From assembly GCA_036388675.1 (NCBI GenBank), contig DASVRI010000042.1, positions 62,001 to 126,000 on the forward strand: a stretch of DNA of 64,000 nt, in the 5' to 3' direction. The notes beneath the pieces are model-generated. The model ran no database searches. It had not been told where the DNA came from and saw only the letters and a program-made list of their open reading frames with translations. Position numbers and translations under genes: made by a program. Shown in pieces: positions 16,825-24,858 of this stretch; the stretch's first letter is position 1, and every line of letters starts with the position of its first letter. This DNA comes from DASVUS01 sp036388675. GTDB lineage: Bacteria > Armatimonadota > Abditibacteriia > Abditibacteriales > Abditibacteriaceae.

Positions 16825-18222
16825 ATGCGCCTGAGAAAGATCTTATACAAGTTCTGTTATGTCTTGCCCCTTGCTCTGAGTGCCACATCTTGTCTGGCGC
16901 AAGCGGACATCGCACAACAGAACACCGATGCTCAAGGCACCGGCGCGCAGAACGTAAAAACACCCAAAGATATGATGGGCAATCCTCGTGTGAAGTTGGT
17001 GCCGGTAGGCGGCGCAGGTTGGGCCAAGTCTTCGGTAAACGCGGCCATCTTCCGCACCAACAGCGTGGTGACGCATGGTGACACACAGTATGTCGCCTAC
17101 TATGACGGCGACTCGAATGTGATTCTGGCCAGGCGCAAACTGGGCACCTCCCGGTGGGAAGTGAAGAAGACGCCGTATCAGGGCAACGCTAAAGATGCTC
17201 ACAACTCGATTTGCATTGCAGTGGACGGCAAGGGCGTGCTGCACATGTCGTGGGATCTGCACAATCAAAAGCTGCGTTATGTGCGCGGCATGGCTCCCGG
17301 AAGCCTTGACTTGAGCGAAGAGATGCCGATGACCGGGCAGAAGGAAACCAGCGTCACCTATCCTCAGTTTTACAACATGCCTAATGGCGACTTGCTCTTT
17401 CTGTATCGTGAGGGAAGCTCCGGCAACGGCAACGCCATGCTCAACCGCTACGATGTGCAGACCGGCGCGTGGCAGGCTGTGGCGCATCCTCTGGTAGCAG
17501 GCGGAGGACGGCGCAACGCTTACTTGAACACGCTCGCAGTTGACAGCAAGGGCGGCATTCATCTTTCCTGGGTGTGGCGCGATACGCCGGACGTGGCGAC
17601 GAACCATGATGTGTGCTACGCCTACTCACCCGATGGGGGCAAAACCTGGCAGAAGTCCACAGGAGACAAGTACACCCTGCCCATCACGTTTGAGAGCGCA
17701 GAAGTGGCCTATGCTGTTCCGCGTAACAGCGAGTTGATCAACCAGACCTCGATGACTGTGGATGCCAGAGATCGCCCGCTGATTGTGAGCTACTGGCGCG
17801 CGCAGGATAGCGAAGTGCCGCAGTATCGGCTTGTGTGGCATGATGGCCAGAAGTGGCAAGCCAGCCAGGTGGGCAATCGCACGCTTGGTTTTCGTCTGAG
17901 TGGCGGCGGCACCAAGCGCATCCCCATTTCGCGGCCTCAGGTGCTTGCCGGCGCCAAGAACGAAGTCTATGTCGTCTTCCGCGACGAAGAGCGCAACAAT
18001 GGTGTCTCGGTCGCTATCTCAGAGGATGCCAACCACGCGACCTGGCGGGTCCTCGATTTAGTTAAAGAGCCGGTTGGTGCCTGGGAGCCGACATACGACC
18101 CGGCTGTATGGAAGCGCGACAGCCAGTTGCACTTGTTCCTGCAAAATGTTGGTCAGGGCGATGCCGAAACATTGGAAAGCGTACTGCCACAGCCAGTCAG
18201 CATTCTGGAGTGGACGCCGTAA
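16825..18222 (+). CDS. Secreted BNR_4 beta-propeller, ulvan-lyase-like (PL24/PL25-type fold)
   Basis: A secreted protein of 465 residues. The signal peptide is MRLRKILYKFCYVLPLALSA and onwards, which is why ATG 16825 is preferred over the longer frame from 16741. The body is a propeller of the BNR_4 type. The segment DAHNSICIAVDGKGVLHMSW, followed by DLHNQKLRYVRG, places two His residues as in the active sites of ulvan lyases of families PL24 and PL25. Those enzymes cut next to sulfated rhamnose by beta-elimination. Repeated NYLNTLAVDSKGGIHLSWVWR-like blades follow. Next to GH50, GH16 and GH78 genes and rhamnose enzymes, a lyase on a rhamnose-uronic acid polymer is a good guess, but BNR_4 includes members without proven activity. 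Confidence 0.7.
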   Translation: MRLRKILYKFCYVLPLALSATSCLAQADIAQQNTDAQGTGAQNVKTPKDMMGNPRVKLVPVGGAGWAKSSVNAAIFRTNSVVTHGDTQYVAYYDGDSNVILARRKLGTSRWEVKKTPYQGNAKDAHNSICIAVDGKGVLHMSWDLHNQKLRYVRGMAPGSLDLSEEMPMTGQKETSVTYPQFYNMPNGDLLFLYREGSSGNGNAMLNRYDVQTGAWQAVAHPLVAGGGRRNAYLNTLAVDSKGGIHLSWVWRDTPDVATNHDVCYAYSPDGGKTWQKSTGDKYTLPITFESAEVAYAVPRNSELINQTSMTVDARDRPLIVSYWRAQDSEVPQYRLVWHDGQKWQASQVGNRTLGFRLSGGGTKRIPISRPQVLAGAKNEVYVVFRDEERNNGVSVAISEDANHATWRVLDLVKEPVGAWEPTYDPAVWKRDSQLHLFLQNVGQGDAETLESVLPQPVSILEWTP

Positions 18223-18249
18223 CAACATCTCTAAAAGCAGTGAAAACTC

Positions 18250-20361
18250 TTGAAAACATTCAGTAGAACTACGCGACGCCTTATCACGTTAACGGCTCTC
18301 GGCGCGCTGGCGAGTACTCAGTCGAGTACTCACTTTGCGGCGATGTTGCCTGCGCAAGCCGCATCTGCGCAAGCCGCACCTGCGCAAGCTGCACCTGTGC
18401 AACCTGTCACTTTGCTGCGCCCAACAAAGCCCGGCGCAGGGTTGCAGGCCACAGCGACAACTTCTCTTACCATAGTGCCGCAAAGCGGCGTGTGGGATTT
18501 GTCGCGCCACGATTCGCTTTATCTCCACCTGCGCAATGCCAGCCGGGAGCGAGTTACAGTGTGGGCGCGGGCGGAAAACGCGGAAGCCAAAGGCGTGACG
18601 GACAACGTGCGCACTGCCATTGTTCTCGCGCCGGGGCAGGCTCAGACGATGCGCCTGCGCCTGATGCGCCGCCCCGAAGACCCAACCTATGCGCCGTTCA
18701 AGCCGTTCTTCATGTACTACAAAGACATCAACGTGCGCGACAACACGGTTGATCCGGCTGCCATCACGCGGGTAGTGGTCTGGTTAGAACATCCCGTTGT
18801 CGGGCAAAACGTTCTTGTCGAGTCGGTGACGGCGCAAGGTGCAGGTGTTCCGGCTCCGGTTGCTTTCTTTCCCTTTGTCGATAAGTATGGCCAGTATAAA
18901 CATACCGACTGGCCGGACAAAATCTACACGGATGCTGATTTTGCGGCCAGCCTCCGCAAAGACGAGGCGGAGATGAGCGCCTATCCCGGCCCGGCAGACT
19001 GGAATCAGTGGGGTGGCTGGAAGAGCGGCCCCCGGCAAAAGGCGACCGGTTTCTTTTATCCGGCCAAAGTGGACGAAAAATGGTGGCTGGTCGATCCATC
19101 GGGCGCGTTGTTCTGGTCGTATGGCCCCACCGGAGTTGGCGGTGGCGGCGAAGGCAGCCCGGTGACGGACAAAGATCGCTGGTTCGCAGAGTTGCCGGCG
19201 CCGGATGGCCCCCTGGGTGAGTACTGGGGCAGCGGCAAAGGCGCTCGTTTCATGTATTACCAGGACGGCAAAGAGTGGCGCTCTTTCTCCTTTTCAGGGG
19301 CGAATGCCGAGCGCAAATACGGCGCTAACTGGCGCGAAGCCACAGCCGATGCCTTGCACCGCCGTCTGCGCAACTGGGGCTTGAACTCGATGGGCAACTG
19401 GTCTGATCCGGTGGTGTATAACCGGCGCAAGACATCGTACACCGTGGCCATTTCTTCCGGTGGGCCACAATTGGAACACATCCCTGATGTTTTCGACCAA
19501 GAATGGGTTAAGTCGATCAACCAGCGCATGGATGAAGAGCGTGGCACAACCGCCGGTGATCCGTGGAACATTGGTTACTTTGTGGACAACGAATGGACCT
19601 GGGGCAGTCAACCCAGAGCGGCACGCGTGACGCACGGCGCGCTGAGAGCACCCGGCACATCGGCCAGCAAGCAAGTGCTTGTCAATGACTTGAAAGCGAA
19701 ATACGGCGACATCTCGGCCATCAACACCGCGTGGGGCAGCAACTACGTTTCCTGGGATGCACTGCTGGAATCGCGCGCCCTGCCGGATCCGCAAAATGCG
19801 CGATTCAATGAGGATGCCGCCGACTTTGGTGCGAAGTTCGCGGAAAAATATTTTTCTACAGTGCGCGATGCCGTGAAGCGGGTTGCGCCCGATAACCTGT
19901 ATCTCGGCGTGCGTTTCCACGGCCATATTGATGGAGGCCTGATGCAGATCGCCGCGAAATACTGCGATGTGATTTCTTACAACATTTACGAACCGCCGAA
20001 TGGGCGCTTGAACCAGTATCGCGGTGTGGTGGACAAGCCGTTCATTGTCGGTGAGTTCGGCGTCACCAGCGACCTGGGGCAGATGCCGTGGCGCGGCCAG
20101 ATTTACTCGGAAGAGCAGGGGGAGCGTCTTCGTCCTCTGGAGAATTACCTGGCCCAGGCGTTCGTGCATCCGGCGCTCGTCGGGGCGCACTTCTTCCAGT
20201 TTCGCGATCAGCCGCTCACGGGCCGTCCCGACGGTGAAGCGACACTGCGTGGTTTCATCAACGTGGCGGATACTCCCCACTTCGACCTGGTGCAGGTGAA
20301 CCGGCGTCTTGCCTACAATCTTTACCAGATGCGCAGCACAGGACGAGCACCAACGCCATAG
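18250..20361 (+). CDS. Secreted GH50-like glycoside hydrolase (beta-agarase-type), paralogue 1
   Basis: A secreted clan GH-A enzyme of 703 residues. The signal region (1-45) is extended by a 15-bp DNA repeat giving AQAAPAQAAP. An N-terminal carbohydrate-binding-like domain (about residues 65-205) is followed by the TIM barrel (about 215-700), with FFYPAKVDEKWWLVDPSGALFW typical of GH50 agarases. The likely acid/base Glu is in Y-F-V-D-N-E-W (about residue 448) and the nucleophile in F-I-V-G-E-F-G (about residue 602). GH50 enzymes cut beta-linked galactose in agar-type polymers, but the true substrate may differ. The start is a TTG; no better in-frame start is seen. Two GAGTACTC copies lie in the signal-peptide region. 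A close paralogue is at 29838. Confidence 0.8.
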   Translation: MKTFSRTTRRLITLTALGALASTQSSTHFAAMLPAQAASAQAAPAQAAPVQPVTLLRPTKPGAGLQATATTSLTIVPQSGVWDLSRHDSLYLHLRNASRERVTVWARAENAEAKGVTDNVRTAIVLAPGQAQTMRLRLMRRPEDPTYAPFKPFFMYYKDINVRDNTVDPAAITRVVVWLEHPVVGQNVLVESVTAQGAGVPAPVAFFPFVDKYGQYKHTDWPDKIYTDADFAASLRKDEAEMSAYPGPADWNQWGGWKSGPRQKATGFFYPAKVDEKWWLVDPSGALFWSYGPTGVGGGGEGSPVTDKDRWFAELPAPDGPLGEYWGSGKGARFMYYQDGKEWRSFSFSGANAERKYGANWREATADALHRRLRNWGLNSMGNWSDPVVYNRRKTSYTVAISSGGPQLEHIPDVFDQEWVKSINQRMDEERGTTAGDPWNIGYFVDNEWTWGSQPRAARVTHGALRAPGTSASKQVLVNDLKAKYGDISAINTAWGSNYVSWDALLESRALPDPQNARFNEDAADFGAKFAEKYFSTVRDAVKRVAPDNLYLGVRFHGHIDGGLMQIAAKYCDVISYNIYEPPNGRLNQYRGVVDKPFIVGEFGVTSDLGQMPWRGQIYSEEQGERLRPLENYLAQAFVHPALVGAHFFQFRDQPLTGRPDGEATLRGFINVADTPHFDLVQVNRRLAYNLYQMRSTGRAPTP

Positions 20362-20420
20362 CTGAACGTTGTCTTTACCGAAAGTTCTCACAAACCGATG
20401 GCCACAGCGGAAGGAACGAG

Positions 20421-21722
20421 ATGAGGAAATACGGTTCGTTGGGTTTAACGCTGGCACTCTGCGTAAGTTGCAGCCATGTGGCGCCTGCGGCGGATAGCGC
20501 CTCCACAAGCAGCACCACTCCGTTGAGAGCGGAAAACAGTGCTCCGGCAACGCTGGCCGGACGAGATTTCCTGACGATTCTCGGCAAAGAGTGGAAGCTG
20601 CTCTGGCACGACGAATTCAGCGGGCCACAACTCGATAAAACCAAATGGAGCATCGGCTTGCCGTGGGGCGGGACGGATGGAACGGGACGGCATCACAATG
20701 AAAATTATGCCTCCTACATCATGGACGATGATATCAGCGTCCGTGGCGGACGATTGCACCTGACGACGCAGCGCCGTGACGTAACCGACAGCAAAGGCCG
20801 GGTTTTCCACTTTACGGAAGGTCTCATCACCACCAACAAGACGTTCCGGGCCACGCACGGCTACTTTGAGATTTTCGCTAAGATGCCGACCGAAGCCGGG
20901 CCGGGTACCTGGCCGGCATTCTGGACGTTAGCCGACGGCTGGCCGCCGGAGTTCGACATTATCGAGTACTGGGGCAGCGATAACCGCATCCATCAGGGCA
21001 CAGCAACGAGAAAGCCTGAAGGCGGCGAGCGCTGGGACTCCTATCATCGCAGTCAGGCATCCCTGTCCGGCTGGCATACATATGGATTGGAGTGGGGACC
21101 CGGCTATCAGGTTTACAATATAGATGGCAAAGTTACCTACACCGTTTACGGCGCTCATCTTTTGCCCGACAGGGCGCATTATCTCTTGCTGAATTCCGGC
21201 GTCGATGCCAGGCGTCCACCGCGTCCACACACGACATTTCCCAATGATTTTATCGTGGAGTATGTGCGCGTCTATGCGCGGCCCGATGTGCCGGCGCTAT
21301 TAAACGGCGGCTTCGAGAATGAGGCCCTGGCGCCGTGGTCGCGCTCGAACGAGGCGGCGATTGTCGATTATGAATCCAGGAGCGGCAAGCGCTGCCTGCG
21401 CCTAGATTCCGGTGGCACAGAAGGTGACAAAGCCGCTTCATCCGCACAGCAGACCGTATATGGGCTAAAGCCGAATGCTCGTTACAGGCTGACTGGCTAT
21501 GCTACAACAAGCGGCGGCGCGATGGCACATCTGGGTGTCAGGGAGCATGGCGGCGAGCAGACCGTCACGCCGCTGGGGGTAACCAAGTCCGCGTCATACC
21601 GGCCTCTTGTGCTAAGCTTCACAACCGGCCCACAAGCAACTTCCGCTACAGTTTTCTGCCGTGTAGACGGTGACGGCAGCGCCTTTTTCGATGACATCCA
21701 TTTAGAGCGCATTTCCCCATAA
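20421..21722 (+). CDS. Secreted GH16-family glycosidase with C-terminal carbohydrate-binding domain
   Basis: A secreted protein of 433 residues. After a short signal segment (about 1-25), the GH16 domain (about residues 50-290) contains W-H-D-E-F-S-G at its start and the catalytic motif E-F-D-I-I-E (about residues 177-182), with both Glu residues and the Asp. GH16 enzymes cut beta-glucans or beta-galactans such as agar, porphyran and carrageenan with retention. A second domain (about residues 292-430, NGGFENEALAPWS and onwards) resembles a galactose-binding carbohydrate-binding module of the CBM_4_9 type. It lies directly after the GH50-like gene. The substrate is probably a galactan or glucan in the same polymer. 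Confidence 0.87.
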   Translation: MRKYGSLGLTLALCVSCSHVAPAADSASTSSTTPLRAENSAPATLAGRDFLTILGKEWKLLWHDEFSGPQLDKTKWSIGLPWGGTDGTGRHHNENYASYIMDDDISVRGGRLHLTTQRRDVTDSKGRVFHFTEGLITTNKTFRATHGYFEIFAKMPTEAGPGTWPAFWTLADGWPPEFDIIEYWGSDNRIHQGTATRKPEGGERWDSYHRSQASLSGWHTYGLEWGPGYQVYNIDGKVTYTVYGAHLLPDRAHYLLLNSGVDARRPPRPHTTFPNDFIVEYVRVYARPDVPALLNGGFENEALAPWSRSNEAAIVDYESRSGKRCLRLDSGGTEGDKAASSAQQTVYGLKPNARYRLTGYATTSGGAMAHLGVREHGGEQTVTPLGVTKSASYRPLVLSFTTGPQATSATVFCRVDGDGSAFFDDIHLERISP

Positions 21723-21724
21723 AA

Positions 21725-21776
21725 GCCCGGCCCGACATGAGTGGCGAGTACTCGGATGTGAATGTATGAGCCGGGC
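21725..21776. other. Weak hairpin with GAGTACTC in its loop
   Basis: Seven-base arms gcccggc (21725-21731) and gccgggc (21770-21776) enclose a loop that carries GAGTACTC (21746-21753). It follows the GH16 gene and may be a weak terminator; the loop is long. Confidence 0.35.
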
Positions 21777-21931
21777 GATTGGAAATTGGCCTACACTGTT
21801 ATAAGCTTCCGCTGCACCACCGATCCGCAAACTCACCGAAGACAGGCCGATGTTCAGGTTCTGAATTTTCGGCCTGATATAACTGCCGTGAAATTGCTTT
21901 AAGAAAAGAATGGCAGAGGAACCGTAATACA

Positions 21932-22246
21932 ATGATGCGCAAAGCTTTTGTCATGACACTAAACCCCGGCCAAGAGGGCGAATACCAGCGACGCCACAAC
22001 CCGATTTGGCCCGAACTGGAGGCAACTCTCCGGGAGCACGGTGTTCATAACTACTCGATCTTCTTCGACCGGGCCAGCTACCGGCTTTTTGCTTACGCGG
22101 AAATTGAAAACGAGCAGCGCTGGGCGGCCATCTCTCAAACGGAGGTTTGCCGGCGCTGGTGGGCAGCCATGGCCGATATTATGGCGACCAACCCGGACAA
22201 CAGTCCTGTCGCCGTTGAGCTTGAGGAAGTTTTTCACCTCGACTAA
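21932..22246 (+). CDS. rhaM: L-rhamnose mutarotase
   Basis: A small cytoplasmic enzyme of 104 residues that converts the alpha and beta forms of L-rhamnose. It shows the family pattern: RKAFVMTLNPGQEGEYQRRH, then N-P-I-W-P-E-L with the His before it, NYSIFFDRASYRLFAYAEIE and CRRWWAAMADIMATNPDNSP. The length and motifs match RhaM (YiiL). The start follows GAGGAACCG. It stands directly before the isomerase gene, which suggests that L-rhamnose or a close deoxy-sugar such as L-fucose is used by this region. No rhamnulokinase or aldolase gene is present in the window. Confidence 0.93.
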   Translation: MMRKAFVMTLNPGQEGEYQRRHNPIWPELEATLREHGVHNYSIFFDRASYRLFAYAEIENEQRWAAISQTEVCRRWWAAMADIMATNPDNSPVAVELEEVFHLD

Positions 22247-22274
22247 ACCTGGCGAAGAAAGTTTGTGCTCTACC

Positions 22275-23702
22275 ATGCAAAACTCTGTTCGAATCGGACT
22301 TTTTGGTATTGGTCTGGACGCCTACTGGCCCCAGTTTGCCGACCTGCAAGAGCGCTTGACCGGCTACGTGGAAGAGGTGGCGCACAAACTCGCTCGTGCC
22401 GATGTCGAGGTCGTCAATCTGGGCCTCATTGATACGCCGGAAAAGGCACTGAAGGCCGGACATCGTTTTCGCCAGGAGGACGTGGATTTGATCTTCCTGC
22501 ACGTTACGACTTACGCGCTCTCTTCGACGGTGTTGCCTGTGGTGCGACGGGCCAAAGTGCCGGTTATCATTCTCAACCTTCAACCTTCAGCGGCCATTGA
22601 CTATGCGAGTTTCAATCGCATGGGCAACCGCACGGCCATGACCGGCGAATGGCTCGCCTACTGTGCCGCCTGTCCGGTGCCGGAGATCGCCAATGTGTTT
22701 AATCGCAGCGGCATCGCCTTTCATCAAATCACCGGCACGTTGCGTGATGACCCGTTGTGCTGGCGTGAAGTTGATGAATGGATCGAAGCCGCGCGCGTGG
22801 CCCATGTGATGGAACACAACCGATTGGGCGTGATGGGCCACTACTACGGTGGCATGCTTGACATCTACTCCGACCTGACGCAGCAATGCGCCTGGTTCGG
22901 CGGGCACATCGAGATCGTGGAAGTGGACGAACTGGCTGCGCTGCGGCGCGAGGTGCCGGACAATGAAATCAGCGCGCGTGTGGCGCATTTCCACGAAGCC
23001 TTCGCTGTGCAGCCTGACTGCTCGCAAGCGGAACTGCAACGCGCCGCACGCACTTCGGTCGCCCTCGACCGCCTCGTGAAGAACCACCATCTCGGTTCGC
23101 TTGCTTATTACTACATGGGCACGGGCAACGCGGAGAACGAGGATGCTATCAGTTCGATTATTCTGGGCACTTCGCTGCTTACGGCGCGCGGTGTGCCGGC
23201 GGCGGGCGAGATGGAGATCAAGAACGCTCAGGCCATGAAAATCATGGACAGCTTTGGCGTGGGCGGCTCGTTTACCGAGTACTATGCGCTTGATTTTAAC
23301 GATGATGTGGTGCTGATGGGACACGATGGGCCAGGCCATATTGCCATTGCGCAAGGCAAGACCAAAGTTCGCCCATTAGAGGTGTATCACGGCAAAGTGG
23401 GACGTGGGCTATCGGTGGAGATGTCGGTCAAGCACGGGCCGGTCACCTTGCTATCGGTGGTGCAGACACGCGATGGACGCCTGAAACTGCTGGCAGCAGA
23501 AGGCGAGTCGGTGCCGGGGCCGATTCTCGAAATCGGCAACACCAATAGCCGTTATCGGTTTTCGGTGGGCGCGCGGCGCTTTGTTAACGATTGGAACGTG
23601 CACGGCCCGGCGCACCATTGTGCTGTTGGCGTGGGACATATCGTTGGAAAGCTGAAGAAGTTAGCGGCCTTGCTTGAAATGGAAATCGTGCAGGTCTGCT
23701 AA
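22275..23702 (+). CDS. L-fucose/L-arabinose isomerase family protein
   Basis: A cytoplasmic ketol-isomerase of 475 residues related to L-arabinose and L-fucose isomerases. It has the N-terminal GLFGIGLDAYWPQFADLQER, central metal-site features in GEMEIKNAQAMKIMDSFG (Glu) and EYYALDFNDDVVLMGHDGPG (Asp and His), and a C-terminal GPAHHCAVGVGHI with further His ligands, all as in AraA-like enzymes. The start at 22275 is chosen over the longer open frame because the conserved region begins there. Right after rhaM and before an ABC sugar importer, it most likely isomerises the deoxy- or pentose sugar freed by the secreted enzymes. The real substrate (L-rhamnose, L-fucose or L-arabinose) cannot be decided from sequence. 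Confidence 0.83.
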   Translation: MQNSVRIGLFGIGLDAYWPQFADLQERLTGYVEEVAHKLARADVEVVNLGLIDTPEKALKAGHRFRQEDVDLIFLHVTTYALSSTVLPVVRRAKVPVIILNLQPSAAIDYASFNRMGNRTAMTGEWLAYCAACPVPEIANVFNRSGIAFHQITGTLRDDPLCWREVDEWIEAARVAHVMEHNRLGVMGHYYGGMLDIYSDLTQQCAWFGGHIEIVEVDELAALRREVPDNEISARVAHFHEAFAVQPDCSQAELQRAARTSVALDRLVKNHHLGSLAYYYMGTGNAENEDAISSIILGTSLLTARGVPAAGEMEIKNAQAMKIMDSFGVGGSFTEYYALDFNDDVVLMGHDGPGHIAIAQGKTKVRPLEVYHGKVGRGLSVEMSVKHGPVTLLSVVQTRDGRLKLLAAEGESVPGPILEIGNTNSRYRFSVGARRFVNDWNVHGPAHHCAVGVGHIVGKLKKLAALLEMEIVQVC

Positions 23703-23750
23703 ACCAGGCAGGGTAGAATTCTACTATTCAATGTGAGGAGAAAAATATAA

Positions 23751-24806
23751 ATGTTAAATCGTAACTTCAAAACTCTGCCGGCGCGGCTTGTTGTCACCGG
23801 AGTTGTAGCGTCCCTGCTGGTGGCCGGTTGCAGCCGCGGCACAGGCACTACCGAAACAGGGACTACCCAAACCGCCGGTGCGCCCTCCGGTTCGACGCCG
23901 GGCAATGGTGCAGGCAAGCGATATAAGATCGGGTTCGCGAATCTCACCGAGGATATTCCCTTTGCCGTTCGCGTGCGAGAGGGAATTGAGAAGGCCGCGC
24001 AACAAGCGGGCAACGTTGATCTCGTTAAGGCCGATAACAAGCTCGATGGCGCAACGGCCCTGGCCAATGCGGACAACTTCATCACGCAGGATGTTGATGG
24101 CGTGATCGAATTCCAGACGGATGAGAAGTTCGGCAAGTCCATCATGCAGAAGTTCAAAGCCAAGAACATTCCGGTGATCGCTATCGACATCCCGATGCCG
24201 GGTGCGGCCTTCTTTGGTGTCAACAATCCCGTAGCCGGGCAGATGGCCGGTAAAGGTTTGGGACAGTGGATCAAGAAGAACTGGAACGGTCAGGTAGACG
24301 CCCTTATTATGCTGGAGTTGCCGCAGTCCGGTCCCATTCCGGCGGCGCGCATGAAAGGACAGCGCGACGGGCTGGAGTCGGTCGTTGGTAAGATACCGGA
24401 AGCGAAGGTCAAGCACCTCGACAGCAAGAATACGTTGGAAGAAGCTCGCAAACTCGTTTCGGATACGCTGACGACCTTGCCGGACGCGCGGCACATCGCT
24501 GTTGTCTGCATCAACGATGATACCGCGCAGGGTGCTATTGCGGCGGCGGAAGCGGCAGGGCGCAAAGAGCATATTGCAGTCGTTGCTGTTGACGCGAGTG
24601 ATCGTGGACGCGAGCAAATCCGCAAACCGGATAGCCGGCAGATCGGTTCGACGGCCTCGTTCCCGGAAAAGTATGGCGATAAGTTGGTTCCGGCCATGAT
24701 CAAAGCGATTGATGGGCAGACGCTTCCCAAAGAGTTTTACACCAACCACGCTTTCCTGACCAAAGGGAACGTGGACAAATATTACCCGAACGACAAGAAG
24801 TCGTAG
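23751..24806 (+). CDS. ABC sugar importer, substrate-binding lipoprotein (RbsB-like)
   Basis: An exported solute-binding lipoprotein of 351 residues. The signal ends with L-V-A-G-C, a lipobox with the lipid-anchored Cys at about residue 27. A Thr/Gly-rich linker follows, then a type 1 periplasmic-binding fold with YKIGFANLTEDIPFAVRVREG, VIEFQTDEKFGKSIMQKF and IPVIAIDIPMPGAAFFGVNN, as in ribose/galactose-type binding proteins. The next two genes encode its ATPase and permease. The ATG follows a GTGAGGAG site. The ligand is likely a monosaccharide released by the nearby glycosidases. Confidence 0.92.
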   Translation: MLNRNFKTLPARLVVTGVVASLLVAGCSRGTGTTETGTTQTAGAPSGSTPGNGAGKRYKIGFANLTEDIPFAVRVREGIEKAAQQAGNVDLVKADNKLDGATALANADNFITQDVDGVIEFQTDEKFGKSIMQKFKAKNIPVIAIDIPMPGAAFFGVNNPVAGQMAGKGLGQWIKKNWNGQVDALIMLELPQSGPIPAARMKGQRDGLESVVGKIPEAKVKHLDSKNTLEEARKLVSDTLTTLPDARHIAVVCINDDTAQGAIAAAEAAGRKEHIAVVAVDASDRGREQIRKPDSRQIGSTASFPEKYGDKLVPAMIKAIDGQTLPKEFYTNHAFLTKGNVDKYYPNDKKS

Positions 24807-24858
24807 CATCGGCCAGAGCAGTGATCGGCCAGGGCAGTGAAAGGCAAACCTGAAAGTC

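Noticed and set aside
19294..20550. 418-codon minus-strand frame opposite the GH50-like gene, and a similar 584-codon one at 29997-31751
   Set aside because: Both are shadow frames of the two GH50-like paralogues; they appear in the same relative place because the two genes are similar.
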